The notes under the pieces were generated by a model. It did no database searches. It worked only from the letters and a program-made list of their open reading frames with translations, and was not told where the DNA came from. DNA of 64,000 bases from Rhizomys pruinosus. Lineage: Eukaryota > Chordata > Mammalia > Rodentia > Spalacidae. Location: NCBI GenBank assembly GCA_009823505.1, contig VZQC01012400.1, forward strand, positions 124,001 through 188,000. The letters are read 5' to 3'. Below are positions 34,906-48,800 of the stretch, piece after piece (the stretch's first letter is position 1; each line of letters opens with the position of its first letter). Position numbers and translations under genes: made by a program.

Positions 34906-36773
34906 GTGAGCGGCCGCCAGAGCGAGGCGCTGGGCGCGCGGGGCCGGGTGGTCCAGGAGGACCCGTTCGGTCGTCGGTAGCTCCGAGGCCTGCTTGGGGC
35001 TTGCGATGGTGGGACACACCCACCTTCGGCTGGTTCGGAGCGGGTCAGAGCCCCGTCGGGTGTGCACTTGGTGTGCACTCAGGCTGGGGTGTCCGGTGCA
35101 GCACTGGGCCCCGCTCTGCTCCAGGTCCGTCCTCGAACTTGATCCGTCTGAGTGCATCAGGGAGTGCTGGCCGAACTGCCCGGGTCGGATTCAGTCTTAA
35201 AAGTTTAAGATGGAATTGGGGGAGGCATGTCCTGTTCTCTGGGCTTTTTTTGAGGGGGTGGGGGGTCTCTCCTTTGAGTCCCTGAGAATCAATGGGAGAC
35301 TAGCTGGAGGAGGATGGGCAGAATCGCTGAGGAGCTGGACCTGACGTGGCAGCCGGGCCAGCCTCGGAGGTGGGGCCGGCTAGGGGAAACCGGCATCCTG
35401 TGCTCATCCTGTTCGCATCTAGGACTAGGGGGTGGGAGGCTGTAGGATGTCGGGTCAGGCTGTGCTTAGAGTTGAGTGGGCTACACTCAAGGTCAGATCG
35501 CACCCTCCACTAAAAGACGCGGGTGTTTTAAGTGAGTTTCTTCGAGCAGTTTCATGCTACTTTGAGAAGCAAACTGGTTTGTCAGAGTCTTGAGTGTGGC
35601 CATCTAATAACTGGTCCTCTTTAAACTGCAAGCTCTGGGTACCACTGAGGTCTCATCAGTTTCTGGTTTCCTGGCTCCACGTCACCAATGAATTGGCTCA
35701 GGCCCTTCCCAGGAACACTCACACAATCCTTGCAAGCATGGCCTGGAGGCAGCAGAGTGAACCGTCCCCACAATAGCTTTGAAGATCTGTATTTCATTAA
35801 AAGCTTAAGAATTTGTGAATTTTTAAATAATTTCTTGATGGATATGATGGGGCATGTCTGTAATCCTAGCACTTGGGAGATGGAGGCAGGTTAATCAATC
35901 AGTTAATTAAATACATTTAAAAAATACCTTCCTTAAATTTGCTTTTGATTCACAGGCTCCCCAATGAAAAAACTTGGTAAACTCAAAAATTTAATTTCTT
36001 CAGAAGTAGCAGAAGCCCTAAAGGACCTAGGTGACAGTGCTTCCACATATCTATTTAATAAACATCCACACATGTAAAAAGAAAAATCACATCTTTGACT
36101 CTGCTGCCTGTAGGACTCACTTATCTCCCTGGAACATAGTTGAGATCTGGGAAGCAGGCAAAACCGAAAAAGACCTTTGAGCAGTCAAAATGGATGTTAC
36201 AAAGTCCATATACTGAAACCAGAGTATCTAATGTGGTGGTGATCTGAGAGGTTCAATTTCATGATTTGTTATGATAACAAATTAATGGCAGCAATTGTGA
36301 TAGCTGACATCTAAACATTTGCTGTGAATCAGGTAGTCAGCTCAGTGTTTTATGTGGCTCACCTCAGGCAGTGCTTAAACTAGACTGGTGTAGGGTAGGT
36401 GCCCTTGTCCCTACTCTGTAAAGGAAGGAACCAGGTCTTAGGGGAAGTGAACAAAGTTTTTGTGAAGTCAGGATTTAAACACAATCAAAATTCATAATTA
36501 AGGATCTTAAGTAAACATTCTAATACTTTGGCCTAAGCAATTTTGGTTTACATGTTTGATACCAGTGCTTTAGGTATTCTTGTTGTACTTAGATGCTACT
36601 TAATCTTTAGCTTTATTTCAAACTCTATATGAGTCTCTTCATGTTCTTTTGTTAAGTAGTTAAGTGTTGTATCTTCACTAAACTGTTTGGGAGAACAATT
36701 CAGTGCAACCCCAGAAATAGAATTCTGGGGGTTTGTTTTTCTTTTTTCTTTTTTATTTTTTTTAAATGGAGCA

Positions 36774-36820
<47 letters not shown>

Positions 36821-39800
36821 ACATGTTTTGGTGCAGTGCCTGAGGAGACCAGGGTGTCAGATTGTATCTGGAGTTCCAGGCAGTTGTAAGCCCTGCCCTC
36901 AACATGGGTTCTGGGATCTAAACGTGGGTCCTCTGAAAGAGCAGTATGTGGTCTTAACCATTGAGCCATCTCTCCAGCCCCAAGAAGTAGCTTTATTTTT
37001 TAACATAGCCCTGGCTGGCCTGGAATTCAAGGAGATCTGCCTGCTCCTGCCTCCCAAGTGCTGGAATCAAAGAGGTATGCCACCATGGCATGCCAGAAAT
37101 AAAATTATTTTTTGTTGTTTGTTTTTTGGATTTACTTTTATTTTATGTGTATGAGTGTTATGTCTGCATTTGTGTAAGTGCATCTATGTTGTACAGTGCC
37201 TGAGGAAGTCAGAAGAGGGTGCTAGATCTCCTGGAACTGAGTTATGGGCAATTGGGTGCTGGGATTCAAACCCAGATCTGCAAGAGCTGAGGTTGTTTGG
37301 TTTTGAGACAGGGTATCCCAATAGCCCCAGCTGGCCTGGAACTTGATAGGTAGACCAGGCTGGCTTCAGTCTCAGATTCACCTGCCTCTGCCTCCTGAGT
37401 GCTGGGATTAAAGGTGTGTGCCACCATGCCCCAGGAGAAATAACATTCTTTTTATTCCCCAGTTATTTATTTATTTTTTCTCAAGAAAAATCAATAGAAC
37501 ATGTATTTATTTTTTATGCGTATGAGTGTACTGTCTGTGTGTAGGTTGGTGTACCCGTGTCCTGCAATGCCGCAGAGGTCAGAAGAGGGCGTCAGATTCC
37601 CCTCAAACTGGAGTTACAGATGGTTCTTAGCCGCCATGTGGATGCTGGGAATCGAACCCAGGTCCTCTGCAAGAGCAGTCCCTGCTTTTAACCACTGAAC
37701 CATCTCTCTGGCCCCCAGAAATAACATTCTTAGGGGGACTTTGAGTAACAAGGAGAAATAGAGAGGGTTTGCTTTTTTTTGGGGGGGTACAAGTATTTCA
37801 TCTAACATGCTAAGAGAGTAAGGGAAATGAGTGGTTAATTCACTTCATATGTATTTCTGAGTAGTCCTTGGACATCATGAAACCATTTCCATTCATTCTC
37901 AGATTCAGGATCCTTTAATTCTGGCATGTAAATTCTCTGGGACTTTCAAAAATCAAAATCACCAAGATCATTTATTAGAAATTAAATGCTGAATTTGTCT
38001 AGCTGCTCTTGTTTTTCCATACTAAATTATGGAAGTTGTCTAGAGACTAGAGGAGGAACCTGATCAGAGTCTCTCAAATTAACTGGAACCTGAGATGTGT
38101 CCTTCCAGGTGGTGTTTCTCACTCTTAAAACGCTGGACTAAGCCTCGTTTTAGGATTTCGGTGCGTGGTTTCTTTTTATTTAGTTAGCTTTTTTTTTTTT
38201 TTCCTGGCTTTTTTGAGACAGGGTCTCCCTGTAGCCCCAGCTGTCCTGGAACTCACTCTGTAGACCAGGCTGGCCTTGAACTCATAAAGATCCGCCTGCC
38301 TCTGTCTCCCGAGTGCTAGGATTAAAGGCATGTGCCACCACTCCCGGCTTTAGTTAGCTTCTTGAAACAAGATTTCACTATGTAGCCCTGGATGGCTTGA
38401 AACTTGTTATGTAGACCAGACTACCCTCAATGTCCAAAGATTCACCTGCCTCTACCTCCCAAGTGCCCGGATTAAAAGTGCTATCATGCATGGCTCAGGA
38501 CCTTTTTAAAAACACTCCTGCAGGGGCTGGAGAAATAGCCTAGCGGTTAAGAGCGCCAACTGCTCTTGCAGAAGACCCAGGTTTGATCCTCAGCACCCAC
38601 ATGGCAGCTGAGAACCGTCTTTAACTCCAGTTCCAGGGGAATCCGACGCCCTCTTCTGACCTCTGCGGCATTGCATGACACAGGTGCACCAACCTACATG
38701 TAGACAGTACACTCATACACATACCGTAGTGAGGTACACAAGGGAACCGTAGTGAGGTGCAAGTGTCTTGTGTTCCTGAACTACCATGGCAGTGATGCAC
38801 AGTATGCTCAAGTGGTCTTTTAGGTTGCCACTTTCTGTCCAAAACCCTAACCTAGAATGCCTTGGAAGAAAAGCCATAAGACTTTATTGTATTGTGGCTT
38901 GAACCCAGGGCCTCATGCATGTCAAACAAGTGTGCTACCAACTGAGCTAATTCTACATCTCAAAGCTGTGGTTTTTAGGTGAGATAGTCTCTATCTCAGT
39001 TTTCCCACAGGCTGGTAATTACTAACTGGTGTGTATACCAAGTTTAAGTGTCGAGGGAGTCTTGAGCTTCATGACCTCCAGCCTGCCTCCCTTACTCCTT
39101 TCTTCCTAGCCATGTAGACTTGGACATATTTCAGCCTGTCAAATGTGACAGGAGCAACTATCCCTGTAGTTCACATAATTGGATAGTTTATACTTTTGAA
39201 GCAAGTGGAAAGGACTGGTACTTTTGTTGATGCTGAGTACCCGAAGCTTTGATATCACATTCCCAGCTCCCTCTTGATGTGGTTAGTTCTGTTTTTTACA
39301 GTACTGATCAGTCATCTGTGTTCTCAAGCATTTACTGACCACCTTCTGTGTGCACAACACAGTTCAGCAATAGTTGGCAGCTAAGTTTTTCTCTTCAGTG
39401 TAAAGCATTACTTTACAGTGGTAGAGGGTGTAGCATGCAGGAAACTGAGTTTGATCCCTTGCATACAAAAAAGAATGCTTGCCCAGCATGTGTCAGGCTT
39501 AGCATACTAAAGAGAAAAAGAAAGGGGCGTTTCAGTTGAGGTGGTGAGACTCTATGAAAAGGTAAAAATATGGATGTCCAACCATAAGGACAATAAATTC
39601 TGTGGATGTGAAGTGACAAGACTCCAAAGACACATGCTGTGACTTTAATGAAGAATATAAAGACCACTGAAGAAAAGAGTGGCATTTGCTTCCAAGGGAA
39701 CCTGTACACATGTAGCACACACACAGTTATGTATGTGCACATAAATAAAGTCTAAAAAATATTAGAGGAAGGAGAGACTGCTCAGCAGGGTTAAGAGCAC

Positions 39801-42800
39801 TTGCAGACGAGGACCCAGGTTCTGGTTCCAGCACCCACATGGCAGCTAGCACCTGGTTTTAATTCCAGTTCCAGGGGATCCAGTTCCCTCTTCTGGCTTC
39901 CATGGGCATTGCACACAGTGTGCATTCACATGCAGGCAATACACATACACATAAATTTACAAATTTTTAAAAATAAGAAATAAGTATATAAATATATGCC
40001 ATTAATCCTAGCACTACAGAGGCAGCTAGATCTTAGTTCAAAGCCAGGCTGGTCTACATAGTGAATTCCAGGACAGCTGGAGCTACAGGGAGACCCAGTC
40101 TCAAAAAGACAATAAATAAATAAATAAATAAATAAATGTAAGAACAAATACAGCGAAAAATTATAAACAACTCGATTGTCCATTGATCTTGTTTTTTGTT
40201 TTTTGGGATTTTTTTTTTTTCTGCTTTTTCAAGACAGGGTCTCCCTGTAGCTCCAGCTGTCCTGGAACTCACTCTGTAGACCAGGCTGGCCTTGAACTCA
40301 CAAAGATCCACCTGCCTCTGCCTCCCAAATTCTAGGATTAAAGGCGTGCGCCACCATGCCCAGCGTAAATTATGTTTTATGTCCACACTGGAGCACTGTG
40401 CCAACATTAAACAGGATGCCACAAATGCCCATGTCTTAGCAGGGAAAGATGGCTGAGATACAGGTTCAAACAGCAAGTCATAAAGCACAACGTTGGCCTC
40501 ACTTTAAGAGGTAAGCGTGTATGCGGTACACATGCAAATAAAAGGGGACTTTAAAAGAGCTTAGAAAATTACACTTAAATGCCAGGTGTGGTGGCGCACA
40601 TCTTTAATCCTAGCACTCAGGAGGCAGAGGCAGGTAGATCTTTGTGAGTTCAAGGCCAGCCTGGTCTACAGAGTGAGTTCCAGGATAGCTGGGGCTACAG
40701 GGAGACCCTGTCTCAAAAAAGGCCAAAAAAGGGAAATTACACTTAAAATGGAGATGGGAGCCTCTTCAAAAGACCATATACTTCATTTTGTAGATTTGAG
40801 CCTATTTGAAAATTTCAAAAATAGTGGCTAATGAGATGGCTCAGCATTTAAAAGTACTTGCTGTTCTTTCAGAGAACTGAAGTTCAGTTCCCAGCACCCA
40901 CATGATAGCTTACAACTGTCCAGAACTCCAGTTCTAGGGGATTGAATGCTGTTTTCTGGCCTCCATGGGCATCACACACACACAATGTACTTGCATACGT
41001 CCAGGCAAAGCACTCATACATAGAAAATAAACATAATATTTTTTTAAAGAAGGAAATGACAAAACAGTCTGAAATAAGAACTACCACTTCTTGGGCCAGG
41101 TGTGGTGGTGCATACCTTTAATCCCAGCACTCAGGAGGCAGAAGTAGGTGGATTTCTGGGAGTTCAAGGCCAGCCTAGTCTACAAAGTGAGTTCCAGGAC
41201 AGCTGGGGCTACCGAGAGATCCTGTCTCAAAAAAGACAAAAAACAAAAACTACTACTTCTCAAGCATTCAGAAAGGCAGGTGCACAATAAAGCGCTTTCC
41301 TCTCTTTTCAAAGTCCCAACAAGTTAGTGTAATCTGTCTTATTTGACAGATGCAGAAAATGAAATCATGGTGGGATATAAAGGCCCAGCCTTACCCTGTG
41401 CTTCAAGTGATGTATTGGAACCTAGACTCTCCAGCTCCAAAGACAACCTACTCCTTCCTGTTGAGTATCAAACCCTAACCCTCAGACATGCTAGGCAAAC
41501 ATAGCAGGGAGCTGCATTTCCCAGCCCTTGGTTTCTTTGATACAGAAGATGTTGTCATGTAGCCTAGACTGGCTTTGAATTCAGATCTTCCTGCCTCAGC
41601 CTCCTGATTACAGAGAGACTGAGATCACAAGCCTGTGCTGCCATGTCTGGCAATGAGGCAGTTTCTAAGTACTGAGCTGTGCATTCTAGAGAAGAGTCAT
41701 GGGCTTTCAAAGAATGCCCAAGCCACGTTGCTCCTGTAATTCCAGCACTTAGAAATATGGAGCAGGAGGATCCTGAGTTCAAGGCCAGTCTGGCTATTTG
41801 AGACTGTGGTATTCCTACTGTGCTGGATAGCGTTAGTGTCAACTTGACACACCTGGGTTGAGGGAGCCTCAATTAGGGAATTGGCTCCATTGGACTGGCC
41901 TGTGGGCACATATGTGGAGTAGTCTTGATTGTTGAGCAATGTGGGAGGGCCCAGCCCACTATGGGTGGTGCCACCCTGGGCAGGTTGTTGTGTACTGTAT
42001 AAGAGGGCAGGCTGGGCATGGGGCAGGGGAGCAAGCCAGTAAGCAGTGTTCCTCCGTGGCCTGTGCTTTAGCTCCTGCCTCCAGGTTCCTGTCCTGAGTT
42101 CCTGCCTTGGACTCCCTGAGTGATGAACTGTGACCCAGGAGATGTGAGCTGAATAAATCCTTTCCTCCCCAAGTTGTTGTCAGAGTGTTTTGTCACAGCA
42201 ATGGAAGACAAACTGGATCACCTACCCACCCCCCAAAAAAGAAAAGGAGAATTTCCAAATCCTTTGAGACAGTGGTAGGAGGGCAGCCCTTCCTGGAGGC
42301 CTGGCCGGCGGCCGCAGTGTTTGGTAGCTTCCCTGCTGTTACTAGAAGTCTTGGAATCTCGTTTGTTTGGGTGAGTGATCTGTTCTGTGAGCCCATAGGA
42401 ATGTCAGAAATGCAACTTTGAACCTCCAACCTCATTTTAAAGTCATGTCTGCTGAAGTGTACAACTGCGGGCAGGATCAACCACTGAGCTTTGTGAGGAG
42501 AGAGAATGATTATGCTGCATTTGACAGCTTGGGTACCGCGATGTGGACACTAGGTATATTTGGTACTGGGATGTCTGAGTGCTTAAAGATGAGTATTCTG
42601 TGAGTGCTTGTTACTTGATAGCTTTGAATCATTTTGATCTAAAAACAGATTGGTATTGGCTAGGATTGTAGCTCAATGGTAGAGTGCTTGCCTAGCATGC
42701 ATGTGTGGGTGGTTGGGTGGACGGATTGCTGAGGTCATGATGCCTGCCACTGCACTCACTTTTACATGGCTCCAACTCGGGCCCTCATGCCTGCTTGGCA

Positions 42801-45800
42801 GGTGCCTTGCCCACTGGGCCATCTCTCCAGCCCCATAGTATATATTTGTAAGTCTGTAAGAGAAGCTAGGGCAGCAGCTGGCGTAAAGTGCCTGTTGAAC
42901 GGTCTCCATTGTTGAGTTGGGTCTCAGAGAACAGTGAGCTGCTGTCCTTGGTGTCTTAGTGTAGGAATGCATCTATCTGGCTCTAGAATAAACCCTTTAT
43001 GGCAAACCTTGCCCATCTGTATACAGTTAAGTCTTTATTTAAAATACTGAAAGAGGTTGGGTGTAGTGGTGCATGCCTGTAATCCCAGCACTCAGGAGGC
43101 AGAGGCAGACAGATCTGTTTGAGCTCAAGGCCAGCCTGGTTTACATAGTGAGTTCCAGGCCACCCAAGACTACATTGTGAGACCCCGTCCCCAAAACCTG
43201 GAAAGAATCGTGTAACAGATAAAATGGAAATTTCCCCAGATGTAACAGAAATCCACCCTGACCTGTCTGCTGCTCCTGTCTTTCCACAGTGTGGTCTGCT
43301 CCAGGTTTTAGCAGCAGCTTCAGCGTTTCTCCTTTGGAGCATTAGAGTGAGCAGCAGATTTGCTGGCCCACTCCCCTTGGCCCTGGAAATTGGTTCTGTT
43401 GAGGGGTTTGAGAGCAGTCACTTTTTCCTTGGTTGCTACTTAGGTGTTTTGTGAATGGGCTGGAGCTGCAGTCACTCATAATGAGAAAGTAGCATTCTGA
43501 CATCCAGGTCTCAGTTTCAGAAGCTGCAAAATGACCTTAGAGTGTCACAAAAGAGCAAGTTGATTATCATCCTCCGGAGAAGTGACAGGATCACGTTGGG
43601 TGCGGTGATGTTTCTGCCAGCACACGCTGACTGCTGTGCACAGGGTAAAGTTTGCACAGCTGAGGGGGGTGGGTTCTGTTATCTAGTCACCTTTCAGCTC
43701 CCTTAAATTGCTCAGTCTGCAACATCTTGAAGCTCATGGGTCATACCTTTTGTCATAGCCATGTGGCTAGATGCAGGTGTCTGAAAAGCCACACGTTACC
43801 ATTAATTTCTAGTCTCCCCCAGTTGAGTTGTGGTTGTCCTGCTGGGTTGGTGACTGGAGGCAGAAACTCAGTGTCAAGGTTTATCAGGATTAGACAGCAG
43901 CCTGTTTTATTTTGCATTGTTTTGAGACCATGCCTTTCTATGCAGTGCTGGCGGGCTTGAACTCAGTCTTCATTTTCCTGGATAACGGGTGTCGGTCAGC
44001 ACAAAAGCAGAGAGCTGCTTTTGAAAATTACCTGTAACTGTTTCCTCTTTTGATTTTTTTTTTTTTACACTTACTTACATACTTTGGTGGGAGGCATGCA
44101 CATGTATCTGTGTGCTTACATGTGTATGTGCCGCTGCACAAGTGTAGAAGCCAAAGGACAGCCTGGAGTAGTCAGTTCTCGCCTTCCACCATGTGGGTCC
44201 CTGGGGTCAAACCCAGGTCATTGAGCTTGCCAGCAAACACCATTACCTGCTGAGCCTTCTTATTAGTCCATTGTTTTCTACTCCCTGTGTTGCCATCATA
44301 GCCAGGAACTTATTTTTAATGGTACTGAGGATAGGACCCAGGGCTTTGAGCATGCTGCAGAAGGGTCTACCACGTAGTTCCACCCTTAACCCAGGAACAT
44401 TTTTATGCAACATTTAATTCATGTGTCATGAATTGAAAAAAATGGAAGTTTTTAAAATTTTTGCTTTGTTTTTGGTTTTTGAGACAGCGTCTCCCTGTAG
44501 CCTCAGCTGGCCTGGAACTCGCTATGTAGACCAGGCTGGCCTGGATCTCAGGAAAAGCCACTAGCCTCTGCCTTCTGAGTGCTGGGATTAAAAAAGCATG
44601 TACCACCACATCCAGCTTGACTTATTTTTATTTTATGTGCATGAATGTTTTGCCAGCAGTTATATAAGTACACTACATGGGTATAGTGCCCATGGAGGCC
44701 AAAAGAGGGCATTTGATCCTCTGGAACTGGAGTTATGGACAGCTGTTAGCTGCCATGTGCATGCTGGGAACTAAACCTGGGTCCTCTGCAAAAGCAGCCA
44801 GTGCTTTTAACCACTGAGACCCCTTTTCTGGCACTGATGTGTGCATTTACATATATGCAGGGAAAACATGCATAAGAAATCAAGAAAAATTTTTTGGAAA
44901 AAAGATTCGTCAAGCCAGGTGTGGTGTGGTGGTACACACCTTTTATTCCCAGCACTCAAGAGGCAGAGGTAGGAAGTTTTTCTGTGAGATCAAGGCCAGG
45001 CAGGTCTACATAGCAAATTCCAGGTCAGGTGGGGCTACAAGGAGACTCTGACTCAAAAAACTAATCCACTCACTACCACCCCTGGCTCATCCCAAAAATA
45101 AAGGTTAGTCAGCGTGGAGATACTGGGTTGTTTTGTTTGCATGGTGCTGGGATTTGAGCCCAGGACCTCACACATGGCTATGTGCTCTGAAGGTACTGTT
45201 AGAAAACAGAAGATAGGGGGTGGAGAGATGGCTCGGGGGTTAAGAGCACTGACTAGTCTTGCAGTGGACCTGGGTTTGAATCCCAGCACCCACATGGCAG
45301 CTAAGAACCATCTTAGGCTGGGCATGGTGGTGCATGCCTTTAATCCCAGCACTTGGGAGGCAGAGACAGGTGGATCTCTGTAGTTCAAGGCCAGCCTGGT
45401 CTACATAGCGAGCTCCAGGCCAGCTGGGACTAAAGGGAGACCCTGTCTCAAAAAGATTAAAAAAAAAAAAGTTTTGATGCTAAATAGCACCACAGTTATG
45501 GGAAGAGATTTATCTGTGTCTAAGGTGAGCCGTCCAAGGACTCCAGTCCCTGAAGGATACACATGGTCGTGTACTAAAGTCACCATCAGAGTGGGACGGA
45601 AGTTGGCAGGGCCTCCCAAGGGAGCATGTTCAGGATTGTTACGGGAAGGGAAGCTGGAGCTGGTCTGGTTTATTCACGTGTTCCCAGACCTGGGCCTGTG
45701 ACCCCAGGTATCCACTGTCCCTGTTCATGCTTGTTGCCCAGGGTGCTCCTGGCAGTCACCAGTTCTTCGGGCTCTAACTCTCTCCTTTTGTTCCCTTAGG

Positions 45801-48800
45801 CATTTCTGGGAAAAGCCAGCTTCTGTTTGCACTGGTCTTCACGACTCGTTACCTGGACCTTTTCACTTCATTTATTTCATTGTATAATACGTCTATGAAG
45901 GTAGGCATCCCATCCACCTGCGTTTCCTCCAGAATATGCAGGCATAGGAGACTGTTAGATATGTGTGCTTTAAAATCTCCAAGAATAGCTAGATATGCTG
46001 CTCTTGTAAAAAAAGATTTCATTTTACATGTTATTTGTGTAAAGAGTGAGAGACAGACAAGCTGTGGCATGTGCATGGCACAGTGCATACGTGGAGTTCG
46101 AAGGACAACTTTAAGAAGTCAGTTTTCTCCACTAAACTCAGGTCATCAGGCTCGCATGACAAACACTTAACCTGCTGAGCCATGTCACTGGTGCTTGTGT
46201 GTGCCTTCTATTTCTCTACAGAAATGTGAATACTTTTGCACATATGCGATACATATTCCTCAGATGAATGCATGAACAGTGCTTGTGGTTTTCTGCACTG
46301 AGATCACTGGATGCACTTCATTTTTGTGTGTTCAGTTGTTTGGTTGGGTTTTGTTTTGTTTTGTTTTGTTTTGTTTGTCTTTTTGAGACAGGTTCCCCCT
46401 GTAGCCCCAGCTGTCCTGGAACTCACTCCGTAGACCAGGCTGGCCTTGAACTCACAAAGATCGGCCTGCCTCTGCCTCCCGAGTGCTAGGATTAAAGGCG
46501 TGTGCCACCACTCCCGGCTTTAGTTAGCTTCTTGAAACAAGATTTCACTATGTAGCCCTGGATGGCTTGAAACTTGTTATGTAGACCAGACTACCCTCAA
46601 TGTCCAAAGATTCACCTGCCTCTACCTCCCAAGTGCCCGGATTAAAAGTGCTATCATGCATGGCTCAGGACCTTTTTAAAAACACTCCTGCAGGGGCTGG
46701 AGAAATAGCCTAGCGGTTAAGAGCGCCAACTGCTCTTGCAGAAGACCCAGGTTTGATCCTCAGCACCCACATGGCAGCTGAGAACCGTCTTTAACTCCAG
46801 TTCCAGGGGAATCCGACGCCCTCTTCTGACCTCTGCGGCATTGCATGACACAGGTGCACCAACCTACATGTAGACAGTACACTCATACACATACCGTAGT
46901 GAGGTACACAAGGGAACCGTAGTGAGGTGCAAGTGTCTTGTGTTCCTGAACTACCATGGCAGTGATGCACAGTATGCTCAAGTGGTCTTTTAGGTTGCCA
47001 CTTTCTGTCCAAAACCCTAACCTAGAATGCCTTGGAAGAAAAGCCATAAGACTTTATTGTATTGTGGCTTGAACCCAGGGCCTCATGCATGTCAAACAAG
47101 TGTGCTACCAACTGAGCTAATTCTACATCTCAAAGCTGTGGTTTTTAGGTGAGATAGTCTCTATCTCAGTTTTCCCACAGGCTGGTAATTACTAACTGGT
47201 GTGTATACCAAGTTTAAGTGTCGAGGGAGTCTTGAGCTTCATGACCTCCAGCCTGCCTCCCTTACTCCTTTCTTCCTAGCCATGTAGACTTGGACATATT
47301 TCAGCCTGTCAAATGTGACAGGAGCAACTATCCCTGTAGTTCACATAATTGGATAGTTTATACTTTTGAAGCAAGTGGAAAGGACTGGTACTTTTGTTGA
47401 TGCTGAGTACCCGAAGCTTTGATATCACATTCCCAGCTCCCTCTTGATGTGGTTAGTTCTGTTTTTTACAGTACTGATCAGTCATCTGTGTTCTCAAGCA
47501 TTTACTGACCACCTTCTGTGTGCACAACACAGTTCAGCAATAGTTGGCAGCTAAGTTTTTCTCTTCAGTGTAAAGCATTACTTTACAGTGGTAGAGGGTG
47601 TAGCATGCAGGAAACTGAGTTTGATCCCTTGCATACAAAAAAGAATGCTTGCCCAGCATGTGTCAGGCTTAGCATACTAAAGAGAAAAAGAAAGGGGCGT
47701 TTCAGTTGAGGTGGTGAGACTCTATGAAAAGGTAAAAATATGGATGTCCAACCATAAGGACAATAAATTCTGTGGATGTGAAGTGACAAGACTCCAAAGA
47801 CACATGCTGTGACTTTAATGAAGAATATAAAGACCACTGAAGAAAAGAGTGGCATTTGCTTCCAAGGGAACCTGTACACATGTAGCACACACACAGTTAT
47901 GTATGTGCACATAAATAAAGTCTAAAAAATATTAGAGGAAGGAGAGACTGCTCAGCAGGGTTAAGAGCACTTGCAGACGAGGACCCAGGTTCTGGTTCCA
48001 GCACCCACATGGCAGCTAGCACCTGGTTTTAATTCCAGTTCCAGGGGATCCAGTTCCCTCTTCTGGCTTCCATGGGCATTGCACACAGTGTGCATTCACA
48101 TGCAGGCAATACACATACACATAAATTTACAAATTTTTAAAAATAAGAAATAAGTATATAAATATATGCCATTAATCCTAGCACTACAGAGGCAGCTAGA
48201 TCTTAGTTCAAAGCCAGGCTGGTCTACATAGTGAATTCCAGGACAGCTGGAGCTACAGGGAGACCCAGTCTCAAAAAGACAATAAATAAATAAATAAATA
48301 AATAAATGTAAGAACAAATACAGCGAAAAATTATAAACAACTCGATTGTCCATTGATCTTGTTTTTTGTTTTTTGGGATTTTTTTTTTTTCTGCTTTTTC
48401 AAGACAGGGTCTCCCTGTAGCTCCAGCTGTCCTGGAACTCACTCTGTAGACCAGGCTGGCCTTGAACTCACAAAGATCCACCCTGCCTCTGGCCTCCCAA
48501 AATTTAGGGATTAAAGGGGTGCGCACCATGCCCAGCGTAAATTATGTTTTATGTCCACACTGGAGCACTGTGCCAACATTAAACAGGATGCCACAAATGC
48601 CCATGTCTTAGCAGGGAAAGATGGCTAGTATACAGTTCAAACAGCAAGTCATAAGCACAAACGTTGGCCTCACTTTTAAGATGTAAGCGTGTATGCGGTA
48701 CACATGCAAATAAAAGGGGACTTTAAAAGAGCTTAGAAAATTACCTATAATTGCCAGGTGTGGTGGCGCACACTTTCAATCTAGCACTCAGGGCGGCAGA

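Larger units (their letters stand above)
34590..35100 (+). promoter_or_regulatory. Kdelr2: Kdelr2 CpG-island promoter and 5' UTR
   Basis: The only long CpG-dense stretch in the window; it spans the start codon at 34815. No TATA box is placed clearly. Visible elements: inverted CCAAT (ATTGG, 34590-34594), an ETS-like CTTCCT near 34604, GC/CACCC-type boxes GGGGCGTGG (34617-34625) and GGGCGTGGCC (34629-34638), a CGCGCGCG run (about 34670), two CCACGTC elements (34691-34697, 34703-34709) and a YY1-like GCCATCTT (34722-34729). The transcription start is probably between about 34650 and 34780 but cannot be fixed. Confidence 0.8.
38331..46510 (+). repeat. 8.2 kb tandem duplication, copy 1
   Basis: Matches 46501-54756 in order and strand, with offset exactly 8170 at the left end, rising to about 8245 at the right. 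Includes Kdelr2 exon 2 and its flanks. Elements inside: B2 38523-38725, ID reverse 38885-38950, B2 39765-39965, B1 39985-40140, B1 reverse 40200-40370, B1 40580-40735, B2 40815-41040, B1 41095-41250, rodent repeat 41815-42215, B1 43050-43200, B2/B3 reverse 44060-44260, B1 and B2 reverse 44460-44825, B1 44910-45060, B2 head plus B1 45218-45470, and a B2-like relic 46025-46195. No other gene is seen. Confidence 0.95.

Noticed and set aside
34906..35285. Extension of Kdelr2 exon 1 into a longer protein
   Set aside because: A strong donor at 34905 and phase match to exon 2 explain the locus; the following frame is CpG-rich intron.
39348..39742. Frames found identically at 39348-39742 and 47518-47912 as a duplicated gene
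   Set aside because: They are non-coding intron sequence; identity only reflects the 8.2 kb duplication.
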